Virus record (IMG/VR): IMGVR_UViG_3300047277_000091
Location: 1 to 26,220 of that record
DNA length: 26,220 nt
From: a virus
Strand: one strand, 5' to 3'
Shown here: positions 8,014 to 14,986 of the stretch, in pieces
Numbering within the stretch: position 1 is the stretch's first letter
Layout of the letters: every line of letters begins with the position of its first letter
The notes under the pieces: model-generated
Seen by the model: the letters and a program-made list of their open reading frames with translations, nothing else
Databases searched by the model: none
What the model was told of the DNA's origin: nothing
Translations under genes and position numbers: made by a program

Positions 8014-8952
8014 ATGATAGATTTTAATCATCAACCAACAAATAAAGAAAAATTCGTACAGATCTTTAAACAGATGGGCTTATCTGCTACTGCTGGTATT
8101 GGTGCTTGGCAAGTATGGAACAAACCTATGGGAATCACCATGGTTCAAATGCTCTGTATTGGTTCAGGTGCTGCTGGTGCAGGTGGAACTACTCGTGCAT
8201 CTCTAGTAGCTGCTATTGCTGCTGGTGGCGGTGGAGGAGGATGCTCAGGTTATACTAAGCTCACTATTCCTGCTTGCTTCTTACCTGATAAACTATACAT
8301 CTCTGTTGGTCCTTCTGCATTAGGTGGAGCTGCCAACGCTGCTGGTATCGTAGGGAATAACTCCTATGTATCTGCATTCCAAGGATCTATTGCTGCTGCA
8401 AACTTATATCTATCTGCTAATACCAATAACCCTGTTGCTCCTGCTATCGCTGGTACAACTGGTGCTGCTGGTGCTGTAGGTACTATTGCTGCTCAAACTG
8501 GTATGCTTCTATCTACTGCTGGTCAGTGGAGTGCTTTTGTAAGTATTGCAGGTGGTGCTGGTTCAGTGGGTGCGGCTGATGCTGCTGCTGTAGCTCATGG
8601 TGCTACTTCTATTCTGTGTGGCGGTACTGGTGGTGGTGGAGCTGCTTCTGGTTCAGATACAAATAGAGCTGGTGGAAATATAACAACTACTAACTCATTT
8701 TTTAGTCAAGTTAACGGTGGAGTTGTAGCTGGTGGTAACGGTAACCCTGGCTTTGGCTCATTGCTTAGCCCTACATTACCTTTAACATTCTCTGGTGGTA
8801 CTGGCGGAGGCTCAAATGCTGCTGCTGCTGGTGTTGGCGGTATCGGTGGAAACGGCGGTATTGGCTGTGGAGGCGGAGGCGGAGGAGAGGGTGTTACTGG
8901 CGGTCGTGGTGGTGCTGGTGGATCTGGTTTAGTGGTGATCATATGCTGGTAA
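8014..8952 (+). CDS. Glycine-rich virion protein, possible receptor-binding adhesin
   Basis: A 312-residue protein. The N-terminal 40 residues are ordinary (FVQIFKQMGLSATAGIGAWQ), followed by MVQMLCIGSGAAGAGG, a strand-like start of the kind seen in glycine-rich fibre domains. The rest is Gly/Ala-rich, with many GG runs clustering after residue 200, and ends GGRGGAGGSGLVVIICW. This short hydrophobic strand after a GGSG run is typical of the C-terminus of phage glycine-rich domains. SD AAGGAG lies before the ATG. Together with the upstream genes it would be transcribed from the promoter at 3455. The protein class is clear; binding to a host receptor is inferred from related glycine-rich adhesins. 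Confidence 0.75.
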   Translation: MIDFNHQPTNKEKFVQIFKQMGLSATAGIGAWQVWNKPMGITMVQMLCIGSGAAGAGGTTRASLVAAIAAGGGGGGCSGYTKLTIPACFLPDKLYISVGPSALGGAANAAGIVGNNSYVSAFQGSIAAANLYLSANTNNPVAPAIAGTTGAAGAVGTIAAQTGMLLSTAGQWSAFVSIAGGAGSVGAADAAAVAHGATSILCGGTGGGGAASGSDTNRAGGNITTTNSFFSQVNGGVVAGGNGNPGFGSLLSPTLPLTFSGGTGGGSNAAAAGVGGIGGNGGIGCGGGGGGEGVTGGRGGAGGSGLVVIICW

Positions 8953-8955
8953 TGA

Positions 8956-8965
8956 TTAATAAGTA
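8956..8965 (+). promoter_or_regulatory. Late-promoter motif TTAATAAGTA
   Basis: Exact copy 3 bases after the stop of the glycine-rich gene and 29 bases before the ATG at 8995. It starts a neck and tail-tube unit that ends at the terminator at 11486. Confidence 0.75.
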
Positions 8966-8994
8966 CACTTAGTAGATAATATAAAAGGAATAAA

Positions 8995-9834
8995 ATGATA
9001 GATTTAAAATCAACATTAACTGTAAAAACTGAACTTGAAACTACATTTAGCGATATAAGTTCAAAAACAGCTAATTTTTCTAGAGATCTAGTGACGATTA
9101 CTCTATTAGACACATCAGATCATATTTATGTTGGGTTTCATAAACCTATAAATAGTTTCTATTTTAATCATAATACAGTTGATTTAACTGAAGCAACAAT
9201 GACATTAGAGTTCTATAATGGATCTGAATGGGTTGCTTGTTCTGATCTTGCTGATGACACTTTAGGACTTAAGCGTTCTGGATTTGTTAACTTTAATAGA
9301 GTTCAATTAAATCAAGTAGTTAACGCAGTTGATGGATTAAGTAAGTATTGGTATAAAATAACTATATCAGCTGGAGTAACAGACTTAGTAATTTCAGGTA
9401 TCAATTTGGTATTTGCTGATGATTACTCTCTTTTATTAGAACAACCTTATGTAACCATGCCTGAGTTCTTAGATACTCAACTTAGTCATATCCTTATCCA
9501 TGCTGCTTGTAGAAACGAGATTATCCAGTACTTCCGCAATAAGGACTACTATAAGATAGATGCACAAGGGGTTAAACAAGACATTAATGCTTGGGATTTA
9601 TTAGAGATTGAAGAGGTTAAACAAAGTGCGGTATTCCTAGCCATGTCTAAGATCTATTTTAACATGTCTGATACAAATGATGACATCTGGGCTGTAAAGG
9701 CTAATGACTATAGAGAAAGAAGCCTAAAAATGCTTCAAGTAGCTAGTTTATCAGTGGATTTCAATGATAATGGCTTAAGTGATGCTCCTGAACAAAAAAT
9801 GGCTAAACTAAACTCTACTTATATGAGTAGATAA
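8995..9834 (+). CDS. Neck / head-tail connector-like protein
   Basis: A 279-residue protein with SD AAAAGGAA. The N-terminal 140 residues are beta-rich (HIYVGFHKPINSFYFNHN, MTLEFYNGSEWV, KYWYKITISAG) and resemble a jelly-roll or Ig-like domain. The C-terminal half is helical with paired segments (HILIHAACRNEIIQYFRNKD and EEVKQSAVFLAMSKIYFNMS, then YRERSLKML), the kind of helix bundle found in head-tail adaptor proteins. It is followed by a tail-terminator-like gene and the tail tube gene, the usual neck order. The function is inferred from this order plus the helix pattern; an extra beta domain fused to an adaptor would be unusual. Confidence 0.5.
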   Translation: MIDLKSTLTVKTELETTFSDISSKTANFSRDLVTITLLDTSDHIYVGFHKPINSFYFNHNTVDLTEATMTLEFYNGSEWVACSDLADDTLGLKRSGFVNFNRVQLNQVVNAVDGLSKYWYKITISAGVTDLVISGINLVFADDYSLLLEQPYVTMPEFLDTQLSHILIHAACRNEIIQYFRNKDYYKIDAQGVKQDINAWDLLEIEEVKQSAVFLAMSKIYFNMSDTNDDIWAVKANDYRERSLKMLQVASLSVDFNDNGLSDAPEQKMAKLNSTYMSR

Positions 9835-9839
9835 CCAGC

Positions 9840-9849
9840 TTAATAAGTA
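9840..9849 (+). promoter_or_regulatory. Late-promoter motif TTAATAAGTA
   Basis: Exact copy, 13 bases before the ATG at 9863; SD AGGAGG follows at about 9853-9858. This is the shortest motif-to-start distance in the window, implying a very short leader if transcription begins at or just after the motif. Confidence 0.75.
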
Positions 9850-9862
9850 TATAGGAGGACAT

Positions 9863-10303
9863 ATGGTTAAAACTATTAATGACGGTATTCTTGCTAGACT
9901 TTTGGTTGTTTTGCCAACATACTCTAAACTAAGCTTTGGAAGCAATGTTTCGCTTAATAAGTTTGGAAGAAGTAGTAAGAGATTTGGAGTTATTCCAAAA
10001 GGAGCTAGCGATAGTTCTGGATCAGTAGGGGTTAATACTATTGATCATAGTTTTGAAATAACACTAACTGATGGATATGTATCTGGTCCAGCAATGGGAT
10101 TAAATGATGACCTAAAGATGCTTAAGGTATCAGAATTACAGGATAATGCATTATTGGTATATAAAGATTTGCAGTTAAATAAGAACCTATTAGCGAGTGG
10201 AATTCTTATTGTAAGTGAAATTAATATGAGTGAAGTAGTGTTTTTAGAAGAAGAAAACGTAGCAGTATTAAAATTTGATTTAAAAATAAAATATAAAGTT
10301 TAA
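9863..10303 (+). CDS. Tail terminator / tail completion-like protein
   Basis: A 146-residue protein with a near-perfect SD (AGGAGG). It has an N-terminal helix (INDGILARLLVVLPTYS), central strands (SFEITLTDGYV), and a C-terminal strand pair (VVFLEEENVAVLKFDLKIKY) that resembles the beta-alpha pattern of tail terminator proteins, which also end in long strands. It directly precedes the tail tube gene (15 bp gap), as tail terminators usually do. I see no sequence signature that settles it, so the assignment rests on size, position and secondary-structure impression. Confidence 0.5.
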   Translation: MVKTINDGILARLLVVLPTYSKLSFGSNVSLNKFGRSSKRFGVIPKGASDSSGSVGVNTIDHSFEITLTDGYVSGPAMGLNDDLKMLKVSELQDNALLVYKDLQLNKNLLASGILIVSEINMSEVVFLEEENVAVLKFDLKIKYKV

Positions 10304-10318
10304 ACACAGGAGTTATAA

Positions 10319-11473
10319 ATGGCATACACGGTAAAAAACAATACAAAGATTGGAGTAATGAAAGAAGTTACAGAAGGAACATATGTTGCTCCTGCTGCTG
10401 CAACTGATTTTATTCAAGTTTTGTCAGATGGAGTTGAGATCAATCCATCTAGAGAATTATTAGAAAGAAATGTACTTGGTACAGGATTAGGGAAAATTAA
10501 CCCTAGAACAGGTCTTAAAAGTGTAAAAGGTTCAGTACCTTGTTATATGAGAGCAGCTTCAACTGCTGTTGGTGTTCCAGAATCAGATGCTCTTTTAGAG
10601 TCATTAATGGGTACGAAAAGAAATTCAGCTTCTTATATTTCAGGTTCAACTCATACAACTACTGTTATTAACGTTGCAGCAACTGCTGGTTTTAAAGTTG
10701 GTGACATTGTTGTTGTTAAACAAGCTGGTGCTTATCACACTTCTCCAATTGTTTCACTAGTAACTGACACAAGTATTACTCTATTGGTAGCTATGGCATC
10801 TGCTCCAGCTAACGCTGTAGTAATCGAAGCTTTTACAACCTACGTACCTGCTAACTCTGGACACCCTTCTTTGTCAGTATCTAAATATGTTGAAGATGCA
10901 GTATTAGAGCAAGCTACTGGAGTTAAAGTTAATTCATTTAGTTTAGATAGCTTTAGTACTGGAAAAATTGCTTCAATGAAATTTGGATTTGAAGGATTAG
11001 ATTTCGATAGAAGTTTAACAGCTCCTCCATTTACTCCTTCATATGATACTTCTGAAACTCCAGTAATTTTAGATGCTTGTATTTGGCAAGATGGTGTTAA
11101 GATTTCTGTAAATGAAATCACTTTATCTATTGAAAATACTATTGGATTTATTCAAGATACTTGTGACGGTAAAAAAGCTTCTAGAGTTACAGCTAGAACT
11201 GTAAAAGGAACTATTAATCCATATAAAGAAAATAACTCGATTGCAAACTTTACTAAATTCAATACAAACGCTCCTTTTTCTTTATTTGTAACTGCTCACA
11301 ATGCAACTTCAACTGCTGGTCAATATAAAGAATCAGTTTCTTTTTACTTGCCTAATTGTTTAATTAATGAACTTGCTGAAGGTGACATTGACGGTGTATT
11401 AACTGATGCTATTAGTTTCAGTGCAAATACAGTTGATGGATCTATTGGTGAAGTTTTCATCTCTGTTTCTTAA
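10319..11473 (+). CDS. Major tail (tube) protein
   Basis: A 384-residue protein with SD CAGGAG. The N-terminus is typical of phage tube proteins: KIGVMKEVTEGTYVAP followed by an I-x-x-LSDGVEINPSRELLERN segment. An inserted beta domain occupies about residues 108-180 (TTTVINVAATAGFKVGDIVV and a TDTSITLL strand), then the tube fold resumes (GKIASMKFGFEGLDFD; NEITLSIENTIGFI; RVTARTVKGTINPY) and ends with strands. Its length above the usual 150-250 residues is explained by the inserted domain, which would project from the tube surface. It ends the tail unit and is followed by a bidirectional terminator shared with the minus-strand block. Confidence 0.8.
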   Translation: MAYTVKNNTKIGVMKEVTEGTYVAPAAATDFIQVLSDGVEINPSRELLERNVLGTGLGKINPRTGLKSVKGSVPCYMRAASTAVGVPESDALLESLMGTKRNSASYISGSTHTTTVINVAATAGFKVGDIVVVKQAGAYHTSPIVSLVTDTSITLLVAMASAPANAVVIEAFTTYVPANSGHPSLSVSKYVEDAVLEQATGVKVNSFSLDSFSTGKIASMKFGFEGLDFDRSLTAPPFTPSYDTSETPVILDACIWQDGVKISVNEITLSIENTIGFIQDTCDGKKASRVTARTVKGTINPYKENNSIANFTKFNTNAPFSLFVTAHNATSTAGQYKESVSFYLPNCLINELAEGDIDGVLTDAISFSANTVDGSIGEVFISVS

Positions 11474-11485
11474 TTATAAAATAAA

Positions 11486-11515
11486 AAAAGACCAGTTCAT
11501 GCTGGTCTTTTATAT
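11486..11515. terminator. Bidirectional intrinsic terminator between converging units
   Basis: AAAGACCAG-TTCATG-CTGGTCTTT forms a 9-bp stem with an A-run on its left and T-rich sequence on its right, so it can stop the tail-tube transcript (+) and the minus-strand block (-), which converge here. Confidence 0.9.
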
Positions 11516-11537
11516 TATTTATGTAATTTATTTTTTA

Positions 11538-11684
11538 TTATCTAACCCCACTAATATGTTTTCTTCCCATTATAGCCTGACATTTCTCTGTCTTAAAGTC
11601 AACTTTTTTACATTCTTGATAATCTAAAGTTTCTAACGTAAAAGATGCTGTAAAAAATGTCCAAAGTGCTAGTAAAACGATCAT
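11538..11684 (-). CDS. Small exported or membrane-anchored protein with two cysteines
   Basis: A 48-residue reading frame on the minus strand with a perfect SD (AAGGAG) 6 bases before the ATG at 11684. The N-terminus MIVLLALWTFFTASFTLET is a hydrophobic signal or anchor with no positive charge before it. The remaining 30 residues are polar, with cysteines at 25 and 35 (YQECKKVDF, EKCQAIMG), fitting a small periplasmic domain held by a disulfide. There is no lipobox, so it is not an obvious o-spanin. It is the last gene of the minus-strand block, 49 bp after the upstream stop and just before the terminator at 11486. The coding call rests on the SD and the coherent signal-like N-terminus; function unknown. 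Confidence 0.65.
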   Translation of the reverse strand: MIVLLALWTFFTASFTLETLDYQECKKVDFKTEKCQAIMGRKHISGVR

Positions 11685-11733
11685 AAATACTCCTTAAAAT
11701 TTTAATTCTTTGTTTATTATACCATACTTTTTT

Positions 11734-12252
11734 TTATTTCTTCATTTGTTTTTGTCTTTTATCTTCTTTTTTAGTTAAAATATATAATTTAACTACATTA
11801 TAAGCAAAAGTTTTTAATCCCTCTTCAGTGTTTTTACCTATTATTTTAAAATCATCTGTAAAATCTTTTATTAAACCACTTAGGATTATTTCTGGTGAAG
11901 TAGTAACTAATTGATTTTCAATAGATAAATCTTCAACTCTAGAAAGAACATCAGTAAAAAGGTTTATATCTAATATGTTAAAACTACATCCAGCAATAGC
12001 AACAACATCTCTGTTTTGAGCATTCATATCTCCATGAAGCTGTTGTTTTATATTCTTTTTACCTTCTACCTCTTCATCATACTTGTTACCAAAGGCTTCT
12101 TTATGTAAAGAATTTGGCTTATTATGACCACCACAATAATACTCATCAGTAAACATAGTCATAAACTCTCTTTCTTCGGGACTTAACTTATCTAAATAAT
12201 CCATATCAACAAAATCTTTTACATTTTTTCTGACTTTATTAAATTTTGACAT
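11734..12252 (-). CDS. Conserved phage protein of unknown function (YLDKLSPEE family)
   Basis: A 172-residue protein with an N-terminal block, DMDYLDKLSPEEREFMTMFT, followed by DEYYCGG, a leucine-histidine segment and a MNAQNRDVVA motif. I recall similar short proteins, with LxxLspEEr-x-hhxxFxxEYY followed by an N-A-x-x-R-D motif, from several large lytic phages, where they are annotated as hypothetical. The second half is helical (IILSGLIKDFTDDFKII; YNVVKLYILTKKEDKRQKQ). SD AGGAG lies inside the 3' end of the upstream membrane-protein gene, which it overlaps by 14 bp, so translation is coupled. Function unknown. Confidence 0.65.
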   Translation of the reverse strand: MSKFNKVRKNVKDFVDMDYLDKLSPEEREFMTMFTDEYYCGGHNKPNSLHKEAFGNKYDEEVEGKKNIKQQLHGDMNAQNRDVVAIAGCSFNILDINLFTDVLSRVEDLSIENQLVTTSPEIILSGLIKDFTDDFKIIGKNTEEGLKTFAYNVVKLYILTKKEDKRQKQMKK

Positions 12253-12427
12253 AAAGCACTCCTATTCTAGCAACGCTTAAAATGGAAATAATACTGTAAA
12301 AAATAGCCATAAAAGCTATTAAAGGGGTAGCAGAAGGGGTAAAAAGAGATAGAATTAACATAAAAGCGGTATAAATGTTAATCACTGTACATACTGGGAA
12401 AATATAGTTATTAAAAAAATTAGACAT
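12239..12427 (-). CDS. Small two-span membrane protein
   Basis: A 62-residue hydrophobic protein with two predicted membrane segments, about residues 9-28 (IFPVCTVINIYTAFMLILSL) and 36-57 (LIAFMAIFYSIISILSVARI), joined by a short TPSATP turn, and a short basic tail. SD AAGGAG lies before the ATG. Membership in the minus-strand non-structural block, downstream of the M15 peptidase, makes a lysis function (holin or antiholin) possible, but membrane proteins of this size also serve in superinfection exclusion. The architecture is clear; function unknown. Confidence 0.6.
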   Translation of the reverse strand: MSNFFNNYIFPVCTVINIYTAFMLILSLFTPSATPLIAFMAIFYSIISILSVARIGVLYVKI

Positions 12428-12436
12428 AAAAACTCC

Positions 12437-13147
12437 TTAAAGTTTATTTATCCATCGACCGTTTTTGTCGAGGATCATTGGTATTAATACTGGTTTAGAA
12501 TCAATTATAAGTCCTGTACCTATGATTGGTCTGCTTAAATTAAGCTTATCATAAGCAAAGGCAAGTGATTTAGAATCAATCATACATCCTACTTGCATAG
12601 AGAATAATAGATCATTAGGATTACCTACATAGTCTATTCTGAAATCTGTGTGAAAATGCCCTTGTACACAATTTACTCCTCTTTGAGTAGTAAGTTTGAT
12701 ACCTTGTTTAGAGATTCCATGAGCAAAGTAACATAACTGACCATTAGGTAATGTAATTGTTAAGTCGTTTTTCCAAGTCCATTTATCACTAACTCCATAG
12801 ATTTGTTGAGGAGTAGCTAGTAACTTCATAGGAATACCATGATGTTTAAACTTACGTTCAGCTAAAGAACCGTGATTAGAGTCAATTGTAATCATTTCTG
12901 GAAACATCTTTTCCATTTGTTTAATAGATACTATAGCTTTCTTAAGTTCATCTCCAGCACTAGGTAAGTCACTGTCTGAATCATGGAATGAAAGTGCATG
13001 ACAATCTACTGCATCACCCATATTAACTATCAATGTTGGCTTATACTTCCTCTTGATAGCTGCCAAGAATTTAAACATGTCTTGGTGTTGATATGGCATG
13101 TGTTGGTCAGATATGGTTAATATGACCTTTGTGTTTAACTTTTTCAT
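12437..13147 (-). CDS. Calcineurin-like metallophosphoesterase
   Basis: A 236-residue protein with the ordered metal-binding motifs of the calcineurin-like phosphoesterase fold: SDQHMP (Asp14, His16), NMGDAVD (Asp45), SNHGS (Asn91, His92), FAHG (His143) and GHFHTD (His164, His166). Length fits a stand-alone domain. Such enzymes in phages hydrolyse phosphodiester or phosphomonoester bonds in nucleotides or nucleic acids; the substrate cannot be told from sequence. The gene overlaps the preceding small gene (TAATG), and 9 bp separate it from the next membrane-protein gene. The GNHE motif of the family is here reduced to SNHG, but the metal-ligand Asn and His are kept. Confidence 0.88.
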   Translation of the reverse strand: MKKLNTKVILTISDQHMPYQHQDMFKFLAAIKRKYKPTLIVNMGDAVDCHALSFHDSDSDLPSAGDELKKAIVSIKQMEKMFPEMITIDSNHGSLAERKFKHHGIPMKLLATPQQIYGVSDKWTWKNDLTITLPNGQLCYFAHGISKQGIKLTTQRGVNCVQGHFHTDFRIDYVGNPNDLLFSMQVGCMIDSKSLAFAYDKLNLSRPIIGTGLIIDSKPVLIPMILDKNGRWINKL

Positions 13148-13335
13148 TATTTTTTCCCTTTTAGCATATCTTCTGTAATTTTTTCGTCTAATTGATCTGT
13201 CATAAGCACTTTTAATGTCATTTCTAATCTGTACTGTAAGTAGTCAAATGCACATATATCTATATATTGATCTAAATTTGGTACAGTATCTAGTGAAGCA
13301 TAGTGCAGTTCATAGTTTAAATTGTAGGGTTTCAT
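13147..13335 (-). CDS. Small acidic protein of unknown function, coupled to the phosphoesterase
   Basis: A 62-residue acidic, probably helical protein (LDQYIDICAFDYLQYRLEMT, then DQLDEKITEDMLKGKK). SD AAAGGA lies about 8 bases before the ATG. Its stop overlaps the start of the phosphoesterase (TAATG), so it may act with that enzyme, though no partner motif is visible. It is the first gene after the promoter-like sequence with flanking inverted repeats at 13374-13407. No family recognised. Confidence 0.6.
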   Translation of the reverse strand: MKPYNLNYELHYASLDTVPNLDQYIDICAFDYLQYRLEMTLKVLMTDQLDEKITEDMLKGKK

Positions 13336-13373
13336 TAGTTTAATCCTTTTTTTTTATTATTCACAAGTGTCTT

Positions 13374-13407
13374 ATTATAACAGGTCGCTTAATTAAACAA
13401 CCTGTTA
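13374..13407 (-). promoter_or_regulatory. Extended -10 promoter embedded in an inverted repeat (possible operator)
   Basis: On the minus strand TGTTATAAT (TG at 13382-13381, TATAAT at 13379-13374) matches an extended -10 box; the predicted start would lie about 30 bases before the ATG at 13335. TAACAGGT and ACCTGTTA (13378-13385 and 13400-13407 on the plus strand) form an 8-bp perfect inverted repeat around a 14-base spacer. The left arm covers the TG-TATAAT element, so a repressor bound to the repeat would block polymerase. No T-run follows, so it is not a terminator. Confidence 0.5.
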
Positions 13408-13417
13408 TATTGTTTAA

Positions 13418-13969
13418 TTACGCTGCTTTTAGTATTTCTACTGTTCTATTACTATCTTCATCAATCTTTGTTCCAATAACTGAAACTAATCCTGCATCTT
13501 GTAATGGTACGATTTGACCACATACAGTTGAAAGTCTAAGTTTTAATCTAGTTGCAAGTTCTGTTCTAGTCATAGGTTCGTTATTCTTTAAGAAGGCATA
13601 GATAAGATGAGCAACTGAAGTACCATTTTCTGCTTGAAAAGCTTCATAAGATAGTTTTTTAGTAGATTTAGGTGCTTTTGAAGCAATCTTTGCTGGAGCT
13701 TGTGGTATTTTGTTTAAAGTATTAGTAGTTCTAACTAAATTAGAAATCATCTGGTATGATTTCATGATAGATTCTTCCCATAATGCAGATTCAACCGATA
13801 ATGCTGTTCCATTGATCTTATTGTAAAGACCAACGTAGATTCCAAATCCTTTTAAGAAGTTGTCTGCAAAGGCAGTAGCTTCAACTCTTTGTGTTTGATC
13901 TGAACCAAACTCTACTTGAACTACTTTGTTGATAATCTTGTTTTTTGTGTTTTTGGTAATTTTAGACAT
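13418..13969 (-). CDS. Winged-helix DNA-binding protein, likely regulator
   Basis: A 183-residue basic protein. The last 70 residues form a predicted winged helix: HLIYAFLKNNEPMTRTELAT (helices 1-2), RLKLRLSTVCGQIVPLQDAG (recognition helix), then LVSVIGTKIDEDSNRTVEIL (wing). The first 85 residues are helical (ATAFADNFLKGFGIYVGLYN; WEESIMKSYQMISNLVRTTN) and may oligomerise, with an Ala/Pro/Lys linker between (APAKIASKAPKSTKK). SD CGGAG lies before the ATG. Upstream is an early-promoter-like sequence at 14016-14045; 82 bp separate it from the next gene, and that gap holds the inverted repeat noted at 13378-13407, so it could regulate that promoter. The wHTH is well supported; its target is inference. 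Confidence 0.68.
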   Translation of the reverse strand: MSKITKNTKNKIINKVVQVEFGSDQTQRVEATAFADNFLKGFGIYVGLYNKINGTALSVESALWEESIMKSYQMISNLVRTTNTLNKIPQAPAKIASKAPKSTKKLSYEAFQAENGTSVAHLIYAFLKNNEPMTRTELATRLKLRLSTVCGQIVPLQDAGLVSVIGTKIDEDSNRTVEILKAA

Positions 13970-14015
13970 ATATGCTCCGTTTAACTATAGTGACTTAATT
14001 GCCACTTATTTTTTA

Positions 14016-14045
14016 ATTTCTTTTATACTTTAAAGGTTAGGGTTT
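14016..14045 (-). promoter_or_regulatory. Early-type promoter, copy 2
   Basis: On the minus strand AAACCCTAACCTTTAAAG leads into TATAAA (14027-14022) and AGAAAT. It shares the order ACCCTAA, CTTTAA, TATAA, GAAAT with the sequence upstream of the 15622 gene. It lies about 53 bases before the ATG at 13969. Confidence 0.55.
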
Positions 14046-14150
14046 ATGAAAATAAAAGTGGGCTTTTTTAAGGCTTTTTTTGAACTATTTTTACTATTTT
14101 TGAATAATAATCAAAGAAATGAATAATATCAATAAGTTAGATGAAACAGA

Positions 14151-14160
14151 TACTTATGGG
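14151..14160 (-). promoter_or_regulatory. CCCATAAGTA element, copy 1
   Basis: Identical to the minus-strand 10-mer at 14591-14600. It shares the ATAAGTA end of the late motif but differs in the first three bases. Both copies point into the minus-strand non-structural genes. It may be a weak or alternative phage promoter; evidence is limited to two identical copies in similar positions. Confidence 0.3.
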
Positions 14161-14169
14161 AAAAATAGT

Positions 14170-14556
14170 TTAAACCCATAATTGTGACTTTTTATTTGTT
14201 TTATGTCTTCTATCTAAAATATATCTATTCATCCATCTTTCTGCTGTAAATTCATTATCTTCTATAAATTTCAAACCATTTTTAATAAAATCAATTACTT
14301 CCTCATATGTTACGTTATACCATTCAGTTTTTTCTTTATGATCTGTTATTGATCTTCTTCCTGCGAAGAAATGTTTTGTAACAGTTTCTAATATATTAGA
14401 GTTATTTAATCTAAATATATCCATTCTACAAGAATAATCTATATTTTCATTTCTTTTGCATACAGAAGCAGGTCTATAGTGACTTGCGCTTATTCCAATT
14501 TTTACACACTTATTTAAATCCTCTATAACATAGATATATCTTTTAATTACTTTCAT
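14170..14556 (-). CDS. GIY-YIG / T5orf172-like domain protein
   Basis: A 128-residue protein with the pattern of the T5orf172 branch of the GIY-YIG superfamily: the first strand RYIYVIEDLN and second strand KCVKIGISAS (equivalent to the GIY and YIG strands), a conserved Arg in the following region (R28 in SHYRPAS), a glutamate (ILETVTKHF), and KTEWYNVTYEEVIDFIKN, whose EWY/F-x-x motif is diagnostic of this family. The GIY-YIG fold is a DNA-cutting or DNA-binding module; short phage members may be nucleases or nucleic-acid-binding regulators. SD AAAGGAG precedes the ATG. It is the last gene of the minus-strand operon beginning at 15622. Confidence 0.72.
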   Translation of the reverse strand: MKVIKRYIYVIEDLNKCVKIGISASHYRPASVCKRNENIDYSCRMDIFRLNNSNILETVTKHFFAGRRSITDHKEKTEWYNVTYEEVIDFIKNGLKFIEDNEFTAERWMNRYILDRRHKTNKKSQLWV

Positions 14557-14590
14557 TTATATCTCCTTTGTTTTATAATACAATTACAAC

Positions 14591-14600
14591 TACTTATGGG
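14591..14600 (-). promoter_or_regulatory. CCCATAAGTA element, copy 2
   Basis: Overlaps the stop codon of the M15 peptidase gene and lies 34 bases before the ATG at 14556. It occupies the same stop-overlapping position as several TTAATAAGTA promoters. A TATTATAAA sequence lies between it and the SD, so a conventional -10 box could be used instead. Confidence 0.3.
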
Positions 14601-14986
14601 TAAAAGAATCTTTTACCAGATTTTGGAGGAACTGATTGAAAATGAACTCTTTTTTGATTATCTGGTTCTTCCATCCATAAACCAAATGTTTCCATAAGTC
14701 CATAATTAGCTTTAACCCATAACATAAGTTTACCATCTGGATCAGATATATCAACAGCTTGACCTGTAAGGTGCTTAGATCCTAATGGAGGGGTAAGTAT
14801 ACCTCTATCAGCATAAATCTCTGTATGGTGCTTTAATGATCTATAACCAGATGTAACAGTCATAGTTTTAGCATAAAGAGTCCTGACGGTATTTATTTTT
14901 ACTAAAAGATCCATCAAATTAGTAAAATGTTCTTTTGGTATTTTAGATTTAAGATTACCACTTAATAATTCAGTTATTGTTAACAT
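14594..14986 (-). CDS. M15-family peptidase, probable endolysin
   Basis: A 130-residue protein of the peptidase M15 (D-Ala-D-Ala carboxypeptidase / L-Ala-D-Glu endopeptidase) fold. The zinc ligands are visible: His72 and Asp79 in SKHLTGQAVDI, and His115 in RVHFQS. The preceding TVTSGYRS motif (44-50) is also characteristic. Length equals a bare catalytic domain with no cell-wall-binding or signal sequence, so release would need a holin. It cleaves peptide cross-links of peptidoglycan and is the only lysis enzyme in the window. SD AAAGGA precedes the ATG, and the start overlaps the repeat-protein gene by 7 bp. Placement in a non-structural, early-promoter-driven block rather than in the late region is unusual for an endolysin. 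Confidence 0.88.
   Translation of the reverse strand: MLTITELLSGNLKSKIPKEHFTNLMDLLVKINTVRTLYAKTMTVTSGYRSLKHHTEIYADRGILTPPLGSKHLTGQAVDISDPDGKLMLWVKANYGLMETFGLWMEEPDNQKRVHFQSVPPKSGKRFFYP

Noticed and set aside
8706-9113. Proline-rich minus-strand frame
   Set aside because: It is the antisense of glycine codons in the 8014-8952 gene and runs over a promoter motif and the start of the next gene.
7208-9963. TTAATAAGTT copies at 7208 and 9954 inside coding sequences
   Set aside because: Both lie well within genes, have no SD or start nearby downstream, and are one base off the motif; in AT-rich coding DNA a few are expected by chance.
14046-14126. 26-residue plus-strand frame (Phe/Leu-rich)
   Set aside because: The SD is poor, it lies over the minus-strand early promoter, and the Phe-rich content fits T-runs in AT-rich DNA.
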